From: Scortum barcoo
Taxonomy: Eukaryota; Chordata; Actinopteri; Centrarchiformes; Terapontidae
Assembly (NCBI GenBank): GCA_023238725.1
Contig: CM041546.1
Coordinates: 19,786,085-19,850,084 of the forward strand
Reading direction: 5' to 3'
Length of the DNA stretch: 64,000 nt
Under the pieces are notes generated by a model, which was not told where the DNA came from, ran no database searches, and was given only the letters and a program-made list of their open reading frames with translations. The position numbers and the translations under genes are program-made. This document shows positions 24,613 to 36,200 of the stretch, piece after piece. The first letter of the stretch is position 1. Each line of letters starts with the position of its first letter.

Positions 24613-24906
24613 ATGAGGCCTTGCTCACAGTTCATTATGTGGCAGCACCATGGCAGGCCGATATATACTGTAAGTGAGGCTCTTGATTATATATTTGACC
24701 ACCACACTGGTGAGGAGGAGAGAGGCCAGGAAACTGGCAGTGAGGATGGATTAGAGGAGGAAGTGTCAGAAGCTGAAGATGATACAGAATATAATCCAGA
24801 GCAAGAAATAACTGATGTGAAAACAAGCGTAATGTGCCATAAATGCAATGCATACATTTGCAAGGTGCATGCAACAATCTGCACATATTGTCCAACATGT
24901 GCATGA
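24613..24906 (+). pseudogene. piggyBac transposase remnant: N-terminus joined to cysteine-rich tail
   Basis: An open frame of 97 codons from the ATG at 24,613. Residues near the start include YTVSEALDYIFD and a long acidic stretch ending EYNPEQE, typical of piggyBac transposase N-termini. It then passes directly into CHKCNAYICKVHATICTYC, the cysteine/histidine-rich C-terminal domain. The whole catalytic region with its three Asp residues is missing. The frame is intact across the join. It is probably a deletion derivative rather than a working gene. A host-adopted small protein is possible but not supported by anything else here. Confidence 0.8.
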
Positions 24907-25639
24907 GAAAAAACACCATTGAAGTTTGAGTTAACCCACTCCACCAAGTTTAGAAGCCTGATTTTATATCAGTTTTCAGTTTTTTTCTGTTATCAGACAA
25001 AAAACTGATAGACTGATGAACATTGTGATGTCATGGTTGACCGGGAACACAAAAGGTGTCACATTATGTGACTGTTTAAAAATTTTAAATGGTTTCAAAA
25101 CAAATGTTGTTGGTAACTTTGACCCAAAGTAGTCTGTGATAAACAGTATTCAATGTTTCATCTGATTATTTCTTAAAGTCCAAAATAATCCAGAAATTAT
25201 GTTTTTTAGAACTCGAATTCAAGATGTATAAGCTCAGATCAATGAGGCATACAGGCCATGAATAACAAATAGAAATTCAAAACTTGTAATGTTCACAAGA
25301 ATTTAAGTTGATAAAAAAAAAAATCTAAACACAACAAATAGTGATAATAATATGTATTATTATAGTTTTTATGATGAGTCTTAATGGAACGGTCATTTTT
25401 GACCGGGAACACAAAATCGTTTAACATGGAAATGAACACAACATGAGGGTTAACTGAGGTCTTTTTTCATTCCATTCATTTACTTATACGGTTAATCCAT
25501 ATCTGCTATATATCCATATTCACCTGTGCAATAACACCTCACCACTGCACATCTAACTGGGTGAGGATATGGGTGGATAACTGGGTGTGTATATAAATAC
25601 TGTTTCTTTCTTTTTCTCTTATTATTACTATTTACTATT

Positions 25640-25766
25640 TATTGTACATATTGTTTTTTGTGTTTTGTCTCTATTATTTAATATCTCCTTTAAATTGTGT
25701 TTGAGCTGCTGTAACGGTGAAATTTCCCCATGTGGGATCAATAAAGGATCTTATCTTATCTTATCT

Positions 25767-25796
<30 letters not shown>
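25640..25796 (+). mobile_element. 5'-truncated LINE 3' end with TTATC tail
   Basis: The sequence tgtgggatcaataaaggatc followed by about nine TTATC units (25,751-25,795) is the usual form of a fish LINE or LINE-dependent SINE 3' end. Upstream sequence is T-rich and carries no readable reverse transcriptase, so only the tail was inserted or survives. The clade cannot be assigned. Confidence 0.6.
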
Positions 25797-25797
<1 letters not shown>

Positions 25798-28700
25798 GAG
25801 GACTGAGTGACATTACCATCCCTAGAGGTGCTACGCTGGCGTGGCTACAAATATAGTGTAATGTCTCGTGACTGTGATGACCCCAGTGATCCACCCAGTG
25901 ACGTCAGTTACTCAGCAAAACCGATTAAGACTCTTGGATGACAAAATGTCCTCAAGTTTACGGGAAGTCCAGTCGCCTTTGATTTACTTCCACTGTATCA
26001 CATGCCTTCAGTAAATAGGAGCCATCACGATAACCTGTGGGATAACTCCTTTGTCCAAACTTTGAGTGGGAAGGAACTTCCTGTTTTATTCTGCACAGGA
26101 CAAACATCCAGTTTGTGTCAACACAACTTTCTTTCCCCTCACATCTCTGAAAAGGTCTTGTTTCTGTCATTTGAGTACATCCAAAGCCAGAGCAGTGTGG
26201 CATTAAACACCAGGGGGACCAATAGATGTCTCTACAGTGCCACACATTCAGCACAAGCCTTTGCTCAATGTTTTTTGCATGTCTAGAGATCATTGTGTTT
26301 GTGTTCTCACTGTTCTGAGATCAAGATTTAGTTTCAAACATGACGGAGTATTTGCTATTAGAGCTACACGACTGGAATAACTAGTCTGAGGGAATCAGGG
26401 GAACAAATACGGGCTCTTCTTTTAAAATCACTTCTAGTCGTTTGAAATTGAAACACCACTGAAAAGCCTCTTCAGTCTCTTCAGTTTATAATTTTACAGT
26501 TTTAGCATACTTAGTTTTAAAAGATTTCCTTGTATATCTTATTTTACAAGAAAGACTGTGTGCAGGACTGTGTAACAGGGTTTTGAAAAAAACTACAAAA
26601 AAAGCTTATAATAATTTGAAAATTATTGTACTTACTTTTAAAAATCAGCAATTACCAGTGGAAGATGAAGGTCAGTCAAATACACAGTCAACAGTCAAAT
26701 AATGTTCCTAATTTTTTACAGAAGTGCAGTGCTTAAATAAATGTAATCTGTTACTTTGCACCACAAAAAAAAAAGAAAACTAAAAAAGGAAGACTAACCA
26801 ACAACAATAATCACTGCCTTGGGCATGCAGTAACATAAGACCTGTGCAAAGAAACTGTGCCATAAAACACCAGAGGTTCACTATTATATGAGCACATTTC
26901 TTATTTAGAGGTAAGACAACATGGCAGTAATATCCCTGAGTGTTTGGGAAAGACGCACTCAGTTCCTCTAAATGGGAGTGACTTACAAGTAAAAACCTCC
27001 AGGGTGCCTTTGCTAGAGGAAGGGGAGTGAGTTTACTGACATGTAAGACCGTTTTTACAAAGACAAAACCCCTCAGTGTGACCGATCTGATGGGAAGCTG
27101 CTACCAAACTGAGGCATGTTCTAGCAGGACGCACAGAAACCTGGTCTGACCTCTTTATGCGTCCAATGGGATCATTGCAGGCTCAGATGAAGGGATTCTG
27201 GAGCAGTGAGAATACTTTTTTCTGGGAATAACAAAAACGTATAAATCCATAATCATTCCCGAGTACGGCCTGTCCCTGCTGTACCAAACAGTCTGCGTCT
27301 CTTCCTCTGCACATTCCTGCAGTAGCTGAAGAAAAACACTTGTGAACCCCCCCCACCAGTGTCTAAATCCCACCCTCTGGACACAAGCTGTTTTCCACTG
27401 GAAGTTGCAAAGAGAGAGAGAGAAAAAAAAGCTTGTTTTTCATCTCCAGGAGACAAAGACAGGAGCCCCAGCATCATTAACATGAGAGAAAACATGGATG
27501 ACACTCATTCTGTACAAACCAAGATTTTATGCAAACAAAGTGATTAATGAGGTTCACATGTGAAGTCTAAACATGCCCCAAAGGAGAAACACGAAGAAGC
27601 TACTTACACATAAACTCCAGGCAGGCGAGGCATTTCCCCACAGCCAGCACAGACCCCTGCATGGACATTTCTCAGACAGATCACAGGCGCTCTGAACTAA
27701 AAAGAAATCTAATGTGTTTTTTGTATCTTTAATCCTCTCATCCTGTCCCAGCACCCCAATCCGTCCACTCTTCAGTCCCTGCAGTCCCACAGCTTCATGG
27801 GCTCGCAGGGAAAGAGGACTGCCTGGGTCAGTGAGGTTTCACCAAACCCCTTACCCAGCAAAAAAAAAAAAAAAAAAAAAAAGGGCTAGCAGCAGCAGTG
27901 CCAGTCGTCTTTTCTGTTGGGGTGGCACGGTCTCTGCTGCCAGGGGATTGGTCATTCTGTGTGCTCGGTCAGTGGTGGGCATGGGGCCCGGGACAGACAG
28001 GAACACAAGAGATGGAAGAGGAAAAAAAAAAGAGAAAGAGTGAAAGAATGGCACACGAAGACCTAGTTTGAGAAAAGAGGCAGAGGCAGGGTCCTGGACT
28101 TCACACGAGGAGTTGAGGTCATTTGGGTTTACTGAAAAATCTTCAAGGTAGGGTTAGGTTTGGAGAACTTATTTTATTTTCAATCTTAAGGAATCAATTA
28201 AGTTTTTCAGTTCTTTCTGACTGTTAGAAAATAGTGAATAATGCACTCTAAACCCAAGCTGATGTCTAAATTCTTCTTTGATTTGTTCCACCAACAGCTC
28301 CAAACACAAAGATACTCATTTTACAATCATATTAAGCGGAAAAAAGCAGAAAATCTACATGAGAAGTTGAAACCCACAAATACTTTGCTCGATAAATGGT
28401 GCAGCTGATTAAACGGGAGAGTCTAGTTATTTATTTTTATGAATTGTTTTGATAAATTCTTTTTTTCAATATGTGTAAAAGTATATTAGGATTCGTCATG
28501 TGGACCACATTGGTTGTTCTTATGATCTACTGTGTTGTAAGCACATGCGGGCTGCAGAGCACCCAAATCCACAAATTAGTCAAGCAATCTTTGACAATAA
28601 AGGCATTAAAGAATGAACAGTCAAAATGATGCTGCTCAGTTTAAGATCCACTGACTTCTAGTCCCTAGCACCGGACCAAGCTCCAAAAGCAAAGGAAAAA

Positions 28701-28890
28701 CAGTGGATCCTACACTTTCCATAATGCAATGGGATCTTCAGTCAGAGCCTACAGGCAAGGGGCTGCTTTGGTGGGGGCATGGTGCTTCAGGTACTGGGTA
28801 AACGATGAAATACGATCCAAGAGGTTCAGTTCAGTTCAGGCAGCACAGAGGAACGACAGGAGAAAGAATCATTATGTCATACGAGTTTCT
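25797..28890. other. Intergenic region between paqr6 and smg5
   Basis: No coding exon recognised. Contains a poly-A run at 27,860-27,882 and a MITE-like copy at 28,195-28,415. The genes on both sides are transcribed leftward, so this holds the region beyond the smg5 3' end and upstream of paqr6. Confidence 0.55.
28195..28415 (-). repeat. hAT-like MITE copy
   Basis: Reverse orientation relative to the reference copy at 49,700: gttagaaaatagtgaataatg, then the caccaacagctcc and aaacacaaagatac blocks, ending at gataaatggtgcagctgatt. Confidence 0.5.
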
Positions 28891-28891
28891 T

Positions 28892-30218
28892 TTTATTGTT
28901 CAATGCATGGCCACACACATATACTGGTTTTCTTTTGCACTGTGCATGATGGGACAGTCACTATGGAAATGGTGATGTAGATGGGATACATTTTAGGAGT
29001 TTACAGGGGACCAAACACAACCCACATTCCTTCGCTGGCCCATCCCTTCCGAGCCTCCTTGGTGAATAGCTACAATATGAGGCTAATCAGCTTCTACCTC
29101 CCTCTAACAATGACACCTTGTTAAATAAATTCTGGATTATACGTTTGTTTTTTTTAATTATCAGAACCGAAGGACTTGTTCAGTGGATCAACGCACGACA
29201 ATGACCCTTTCCCTTAAACATTCTTGCATATTTCATTCAGTTTCAGCTTACAAAAAGCAAAATAAACATCATCATTTGGGTACAAAAATAAAATCCAAAT
29301 TAAAACCTTTAACAGGACGACACCTGTCGTGTTTTTTTTTTCCTTTTCACTTCTCATACAGATAGCACAATACATAAGTCACTGGTCACAAAAGTACACC
29401 GCAAATAACGAAAATCAAAAACCAAAATAAGATTAAAAAAAAAAAAAAAAAAAAAAAGCCACAGAGGAAAGAAACCAATCCTGGAGAAGTGTACATTTGT
29501 CCTCCTCAACCCTTCCTAGAGGCCTATGAGCCGTGAGACGTCTGGGTTTGTTTTGTAAGGCTGGAAGAGGCCTCGGGTGTCAGGTGGACAGAGTGTGTTT
29601 TCTCCATCTTAAAGTTGTCGTCATACACCCTCGACTTTCCAAAACGCAGCCCTACCACACCGCACATTCTTAACCCTGTAACCCTTCTCAAATACAGACT
29701 GACGGGAAAAAGGAGAAGGGAACAGAAATCCAAACCACTGCTCTAAATATCTATATGGATTCATTTGAGCGTGAATGTGTTTATGTGTGTGTGTGCGCGG
29801 TTTCTCTCTCGACACGTATGTACTCGTTTGCTAACATATACAGTGTATTCCTGGTTAGGGTGTGAACCAGGGGCACTCAAAAGTTGTGTAGCGTTCCCCC
29901 ACCACTTCCTCACCCCGACCACTAGGGGTCACTCTTTATGTTTAGGATTGGGAGTGGGAGGTGGGAGATCTGCTGTTTCTTATCGCGCTGTTTCGACTGC
30001 ATTTCTCTTCTTTTTTTTTCTTCTTCTTCACTCCACTTTAACTTTTCCACCCCTCTAAGCTTTAACTCTTTCCTTCGATTCAGCTTTCGTTTGAGTTGGT
30101 TTTTGCCTTTGGAGACGCAGATACACACAGAGCAAAAGAGTGGGAGAGAGAGAGAGGGAGCGAGTGTTGTGATCGATCAGCTGTATGCAGCGCCGACAGC
30201 TGCCCCCCGTTGGACCTC
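28892..30218 (-). other. smg5: Probable 3' UTR of smg5
   Basis: This follows the smg5 stop codon (30,219-30,221) on the minus strand. The first clear minus-strand AATAAA is at 28,892-28,897, giving a UTR of about 1.3 kb. A run of about 23 T residues on the minus strand occurs at 29,435-29,457. NMD-factor mRNAs, including SMG5, are known to be NMD-sensitive themselves, with long 3' UTRs proposed as the reason. Whether that holds here is inference. Confidence 0.5.
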
Positions 30219-33200
30219 TCAGCCGATCTCTTTCCACTGACGGTAGAACTCCACAATGTTCTTCAGCTCCATGCCCGCAGAGCCCGCCGCCTGGATCGCC
30301 GACTGTCGGGAAAAAAAACGCACACATACATTACGCAAATAAATACAAAACACAAGATATGTGAAACGTTTCCCTCAAAAACACACCCGTTGAAAAAATA
30401 TGAGATTTAAAATGTTGAAATCTACGTCAACTGAAGTGCCTGCTAGACTGTCAAAGAGCCTCTTTCTGTACTGTTCTTGTTACTTATCAGCTGACATACA
30501 AACTGATATACATCTATGACAAACTGAAACTGACAAATAGACAAAAACAAACCAAACACGATTTCCTTCACAGATGACGTGTACAGTCTTTGGGTCAATC
30601 AGCACAGAAGTGTGTCATTCTCTCAAATCAAATCTTGCTTTTGAATGTGAAAATGTAAAAACATACAGGTTTTGTCCACATTTCAAATTACCAGATGACT
30701 GTGTGATCTTAATGGAAATTGAGGGTCTGTAAACATTTACAAGATACTAGCACATAAAGATCTCTTTCTGAGGAAGCAAAGACTTCTTGTGGTACTATAA
30801 ACCATAACAAAACATGCATTTCCAAAGGGGCACAGCAGCGATAAACACAGACCGCTGAAGAGAGCACTGTTGCAAAAATAGAGCAGACAGTGAAATCCAT
30901 TAAGCTTCGCAAGTCTTGGTGGGAAATGTCAACTTCCTGAGTGTTTGTTAAAAAATACACTAAGTGACTGACCTTCATTGCTGCTGACCGCGTGCAAAGC
31001 TCTTCCACTTGTTGGCCTGTGAGAATAGTCACCATACCGGCTGTGTCTTCATCGCCGTTGCTCTGGGAGACGGTGAGCTGACGACAGCTGTCCACCATCT
31101 TGTATAAATGCCTTGAAAAAGAGAGCCAATCAAAACAGAAGTCATATCATTCGATGATGAGTGTTAGAAAACATGTAGAGAAAACTGCAGAGGGGACGCA
31201 AGGCTTACCAGGCTTCGATGTCCTGACGTTTCAGTTTATCTCTTTCAAAACTTCGACCAGACTCCTTCTGACAGCGAATGTACCTACAGTGGGATGTGTT
31301 TCAAAATAAGAGTAGGAGTAGAATAAGATGTAGTTTTATGGAGTCAGAGTCTAGGAAACAAAAAAATTCACATCCCTCCCTACAACGGCAGCGGGGAGCT
31401 CCATCATTCACCATACAAATACAAACAATACTAAAAATAATACAAACACCCACCTGTTCCCCTTGCGGAATTCAGACTCCAGGAAGCGGATGCCGTCTCT
31501 CGCACCGGCATTTTCTTTCTTCAGCCTGTCGAGTCCATCGATCACTAAAACACAGAGGGAGTCCAGATTAAGCACCTGGTAAACATTCATGTTGGTAAAC
31601 AGAGCGGAAGTTTGAAGTTTGAATCAGAGGCTGCTTTTGTGGAAAGAAAATAAACTATTCAAAGTTAATTTAGCTTAAATATTGAGATTTTATGTCATTG
31701 CTGTGGCTGAGTGTTCAAACTGGCACATCTACTGGACTTAATATCCATGTGCTGCTGTCCCACTGCCCTGAACAGCAGCTTCCTACATGACATTCAACTG
31801 ATCACTTAGCATTGTATCTACTCTTTAATCAATTCACAATTCACTTAGCGTACTTGAAAATGTCAAAAATCTGTTTATAGTGAAAAGTACCCATCACAAG
31901 TCCAAGGTGATATCTTCAGATAATGTCTGAGCAAGTTCCAGAAAAATAATAAAGAGACAAAATCGTCTAACATCTGAAAGGCTGATACCAACACGTATTT
32001 GGTAATTTGTTTAATAAATAATTTAAACAAGTAACCCATTCTCAATAATGGACTTTCTCTCAGCTGATAGAAAATGAAATAATCAATGCAATAAATCAAT
32101 AATCATTTCAGTACCGACATTTCCTCTACAATTTATGTAGTTTCATGTATTAAAATCAGAAGATATGAATGTTTTAATATACAGTAAAATGTGACACTAC
32201 ATTCTGCACCGATCATTAAAAAGTATCCTTCTGTGACAGAATAAAGATTAGAGAGGCTTCAATCACACACAAATGCGTTATATTGCGGTTTGAAACCACT
32301 GCACTTCACTTAATAGTTTTGGACATGCAATGAACTTGATAATAATAAAATCTGAGGTTAAATGTCCAGAATAATAAAATATGTATAGATATTTATGACT
32401 TTTGAAGAGCTAGCATGCAATTTAATCTTTCATCTTAACTGTATGATCGAAAAGCAGCTAGGATGAAATGGTCTGGAATTTTTTTTGCTTTATATCCCTT
32501 TTTTTGTACTTCCCTGCAGTATCTAATTTCTAATGAAATAATTAATTCAATTGACACAACCTGGATATACTAAGTGCCAGAAAATGGATACATATATTAA
32601 CAGACTGAAAATGATTAATTCATCATTCAAAGTTTTTGCTATAATCAACACCTGAACATGATGAAACACTGTGCGTCTTTGCTTCTGTGTCTGTTAGCAG
32701 GGCCAGTTCATGTTGTAGGTCTAACGGTGCTGGTGACTGAAACTCCACAAGAAAGGGTTGAACAGCCGTTACCCAAAAGACATTTTCCAATTTAAATCCC
32801 TGTCTATGGCAGGTAAAAGAATGAAAGTATGATAATGAAAATATTGACTTTAGATTTTTAAATCAAAAGGTGGAGATACCCTGACATTTATTGTTCTGAA
32901 TAATGTTGGTGTCAAGTCTAAAGTAGGACTGTGTAATATATTATCCCTCTCCCAGCAGATCATTGAATCCCCACCATCAACCCTGTTTAAGGCCTGAACA
33001 CAACACAACATGTAGTTCAGGACAGGCAGAGGATGAGGCAGTGCACTGACCTGTCCGTGGGATGATGATAATGAAGCAGCCGCTGCCGGCAAGCTGCCGG
33101 ATGAGGTTCAGGTGCTGGCAGAGAGCAGCTGTGTCTGGCACCAGATAGGGAGACATGGACGACTGGGCCTTGGGCTGCTGAAGGCTGCCCTCTAGCTGCG

Positions 33201-36200
33201 ATACCTCCAACTGCAACAAACAGACAGGAAAAGAGACCCAGCAACTTATCAGCGATTAATGCAAGATGTGTGTGGGTTTCATGGTCACAAAAATATAATA
33301 TGACCAGTTCAGGGTAGCTATATCGTTCACACCACTCCCATCATATGAGTGGAAACTTTTGGCAGTGATGATTGTATCAGTGCACAGCTGTGTCCATGCT
33401 TTATCACTGAGGGAAAACAGACAGGATAAACATTCAGTGCACAGTGATTATATTAAAAACCTGTAGCCGAAGCTGAGCCATATCCCTCATTAGGCGATTT
33501 CGACGAGCCTCCTCTTCAGCCTGGACAAATAAAGATAAGGACAGGAGCGTTAACATGAAAAGAGACAGCTGCTTTGCTTGCAAGAAAAAAACATTTTGGT
33601 TCCTGGTAGTTAATTAAACATTCTTCATATTTATTTAGGTCAGCAGTTACACAGCAACACCATTTCCGCTGTCCAAACAGCACGCAGAATAATGAGATCT
33701 GACTGAATACAGGGCGCCTGCGGTTCTTCTGGTCACTGTTCAGATGTCACTCACCATTCGGAACTGGGCCTTGGCCTGCTGGACTAGATTATCCTGTTCT
33801 GACTGGCTGATGCTCGTGAAAATGCCTGCCTCCGGGTTGAAGTGCAGCACGTTGCCCTGGAGATTTGTTAGGAAGTGGCCAAAACTGCGAATGCAACACA
33901 CTCGCACCACACACTGGAGGAAAGAGGAAGAAGAAAATGTTTTAAAGCGTTTATATTATGCATGTCTGAATAGAGAGAAATCAACTTCTTAACCCACTCT
34001 TAACCCAAACACATTTTTCGAGTGTGTAGCTGAAGGCATGTGTGGATTAACATGTTTCAGTCTTGAAATATGTACCATAACAGATATTTATATATTTAAA
34101 TAGCTCTATAAAACTATAAAACATTCATACCAGTAGTTTTTCTGCTGTTTTCAATATTTTTATATTAATAGCAGGTCAAGTAACTACATATTAACGCCCA
34201 GTTCAGCAATTCTCAGCTCTATGGAACATTTTAGCAGCTTTCAGGTGTTTTTACTCTCACAACTTGACAGTTTTGGTCAGTCCCAATGCTCTCACCAGTG
34301 TCATTTTCAGGAGCAAGCAGCTGTTTTCACCAAAAAAGCTCTGATAATCTCGCTGAATGCTGTCTGCCAAGCACCAAACAGCCAATAGACACGATTGGTG
34401 ACTAGCTGGTAGATATTAGTGGAGCATGTAACAGCTAAAGAGACAGATATTTCCCTCTAGAGTTGGTGTGCAAAAAACAGAGCTAAAGGGGAAGTGAATA
34501 TTAAAATTATATTTGTTATTTGGCCTGAACCGTGACTCCAGATAACAGCTGCACATGGTAAAGAGTGTTGTAATGATCAGCTCAGACGTAGACTCACTTT
34601 TGGGTCTTCAACAAAGGATTACTTTCATGATCATTTTATCTGTCGAAATTGTCTTGATTAATAAATTGTTTGGTCTAAAAAATTGAGAAAAATTTCCAAG
34701 ATATAGCCTGTTTCGTCTAAGTGTCTAAAACCTAAAAATTTGCTCACTATCTCTATATGAGACAAACAGAGGCAACTTAAATCAGTAGTGAGTTTTTTTA
34801 ATAGACGGTCTTAAGATTTCAGTTATTAATTACACTGAAATTGTACTTTCTATTGTATTGTTGTATTGTACAATGAAAATAGTTCTATCTCAGATTATTA
34901 CACTGTTCAGATATTAGCAAAATTCCACCAGATCAACTGTGAAGAATAATATGACGTAATACTACAACAACAAGCTAGTAACATGGATGGTGAAGCTAAC
35001 GCCTATAGTGTTTGACAGTGTGTTTAAGCAACAATGAACAACTGTAAAACAGTGTGTACCTCTTGTAGGGAGCTGAGGGAGGCGTTGCGGCGAGTGAAAT
35101 CAAGACGGCGGTGAGCTACGTTGAGAGCAGGCAGGTGTCGCAGAGCCAGATCCTCAGGCAGCAGCACACTCTGGACCAAACCGGGCTGCTCACACTCATT
35201 TAACAGCTCAGTCACCTCTGCGTTCAGACCAAGCTCTGCAGTACACACATGGATAAATAAATAAATGGGCTGTAGACGCTGAAGAGCACAGTCATCAGTG
35301 TGTAAAAAAAAAAAAAAAAAAAAATCACACAGGGAGACAATTATTCAGTGTCAGAGCTGAGTATTAGCACTGTTTGCTAAGTGAGTGGATGCAGTACAGG
35401 GATGAGACCAGAGCTTGGGGATATAGGAAAAACAAACATTATACATGAAAAATATCTACTTTATATTTAATATCTAATTTATATGTTGAATAACTCAGTT
35501 GACATTACATTAAACGGTATGGTTAAAACTTAATGTGTATTATTTGTATTTCATAAGGATATATAAAACATCACGTGTGTTCATGCTGAATACAAATCTA
35601 TAACCAGCACATTATTATCTTAGCTTAGCATAAAGATCGGAAACAGAGGGAAGCAGCTAGCTTGGCTCTGTCCAAAAATAAAAAAAATCTGACTATCAGC
35701 ATCTCTAAAGCTTACTAATGAACAGTTTTATCTTTGGAGACTAATCTGTACTAACCCTAAAATGTAAAAACCTGTTGTGGCTTCACAGGTTGTTACATGC
35801 TAGAACTATGTTTTGGCTGGGCCACTTCATGGAGTCCTGTCCTCCCCATGAGATTGCCAGGAAGTCAGTGAGAAATACAGCTCTAGCCAGCAGCACCATG
35901 CATAACTACACGATAGTCACGAGGATGGATAACACTCTCATGTCTTATGTCTGACTCTGCAAGAAAGCAAACACCACGTAGTTTGACTAAGCGGTTCAGG
36001 TAATGTCTTCACCCCGTGTCTCGAGGAACATTTTAGTATGAGTGGACCTGGTGGGAATAAAAACCTAGACATTGTTGTGCCATCCTGTGCTTACTGAGCT
36101 ATATAAAAGTATAAATATGCAGGTATAAATGTGCAGTGCAGTCTGTCAGAACCTCACCCGCCTCGAGCATCTTGCTGCCATCTGGTAGCAGGTTGAGCAG

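Larger units (their letters stand above)
24117..25449 (+). mobile_element. piggyBac-type element with internal deletion
   Basis: The termini are inverted repeats CCCTCATGTTGTG. The right end abuts TTAA (25,450-25,453), the piggyBac target. The left end abuts TTGA, a one-base decay of TTAA. Subterminal blocks of the tttgaccggg type recur on both sides. The 1.33 kb body contains only the two ends of a transposase (see 24,613-24,906), so it cannot move by itself. A CA microsatellite has expanded inside at 24,400-24,459. Its left end is less than 100 bp from the CpG-rich putative paqr6 promoter. Confidence 0.88.

Noticed and set aside
25749..25796. TTATC array considered as a CRISPR-like or satellite array
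   Set aside because: It is a perfect 5-base microsatellite attached to a LINE 3' end, with no spacers.
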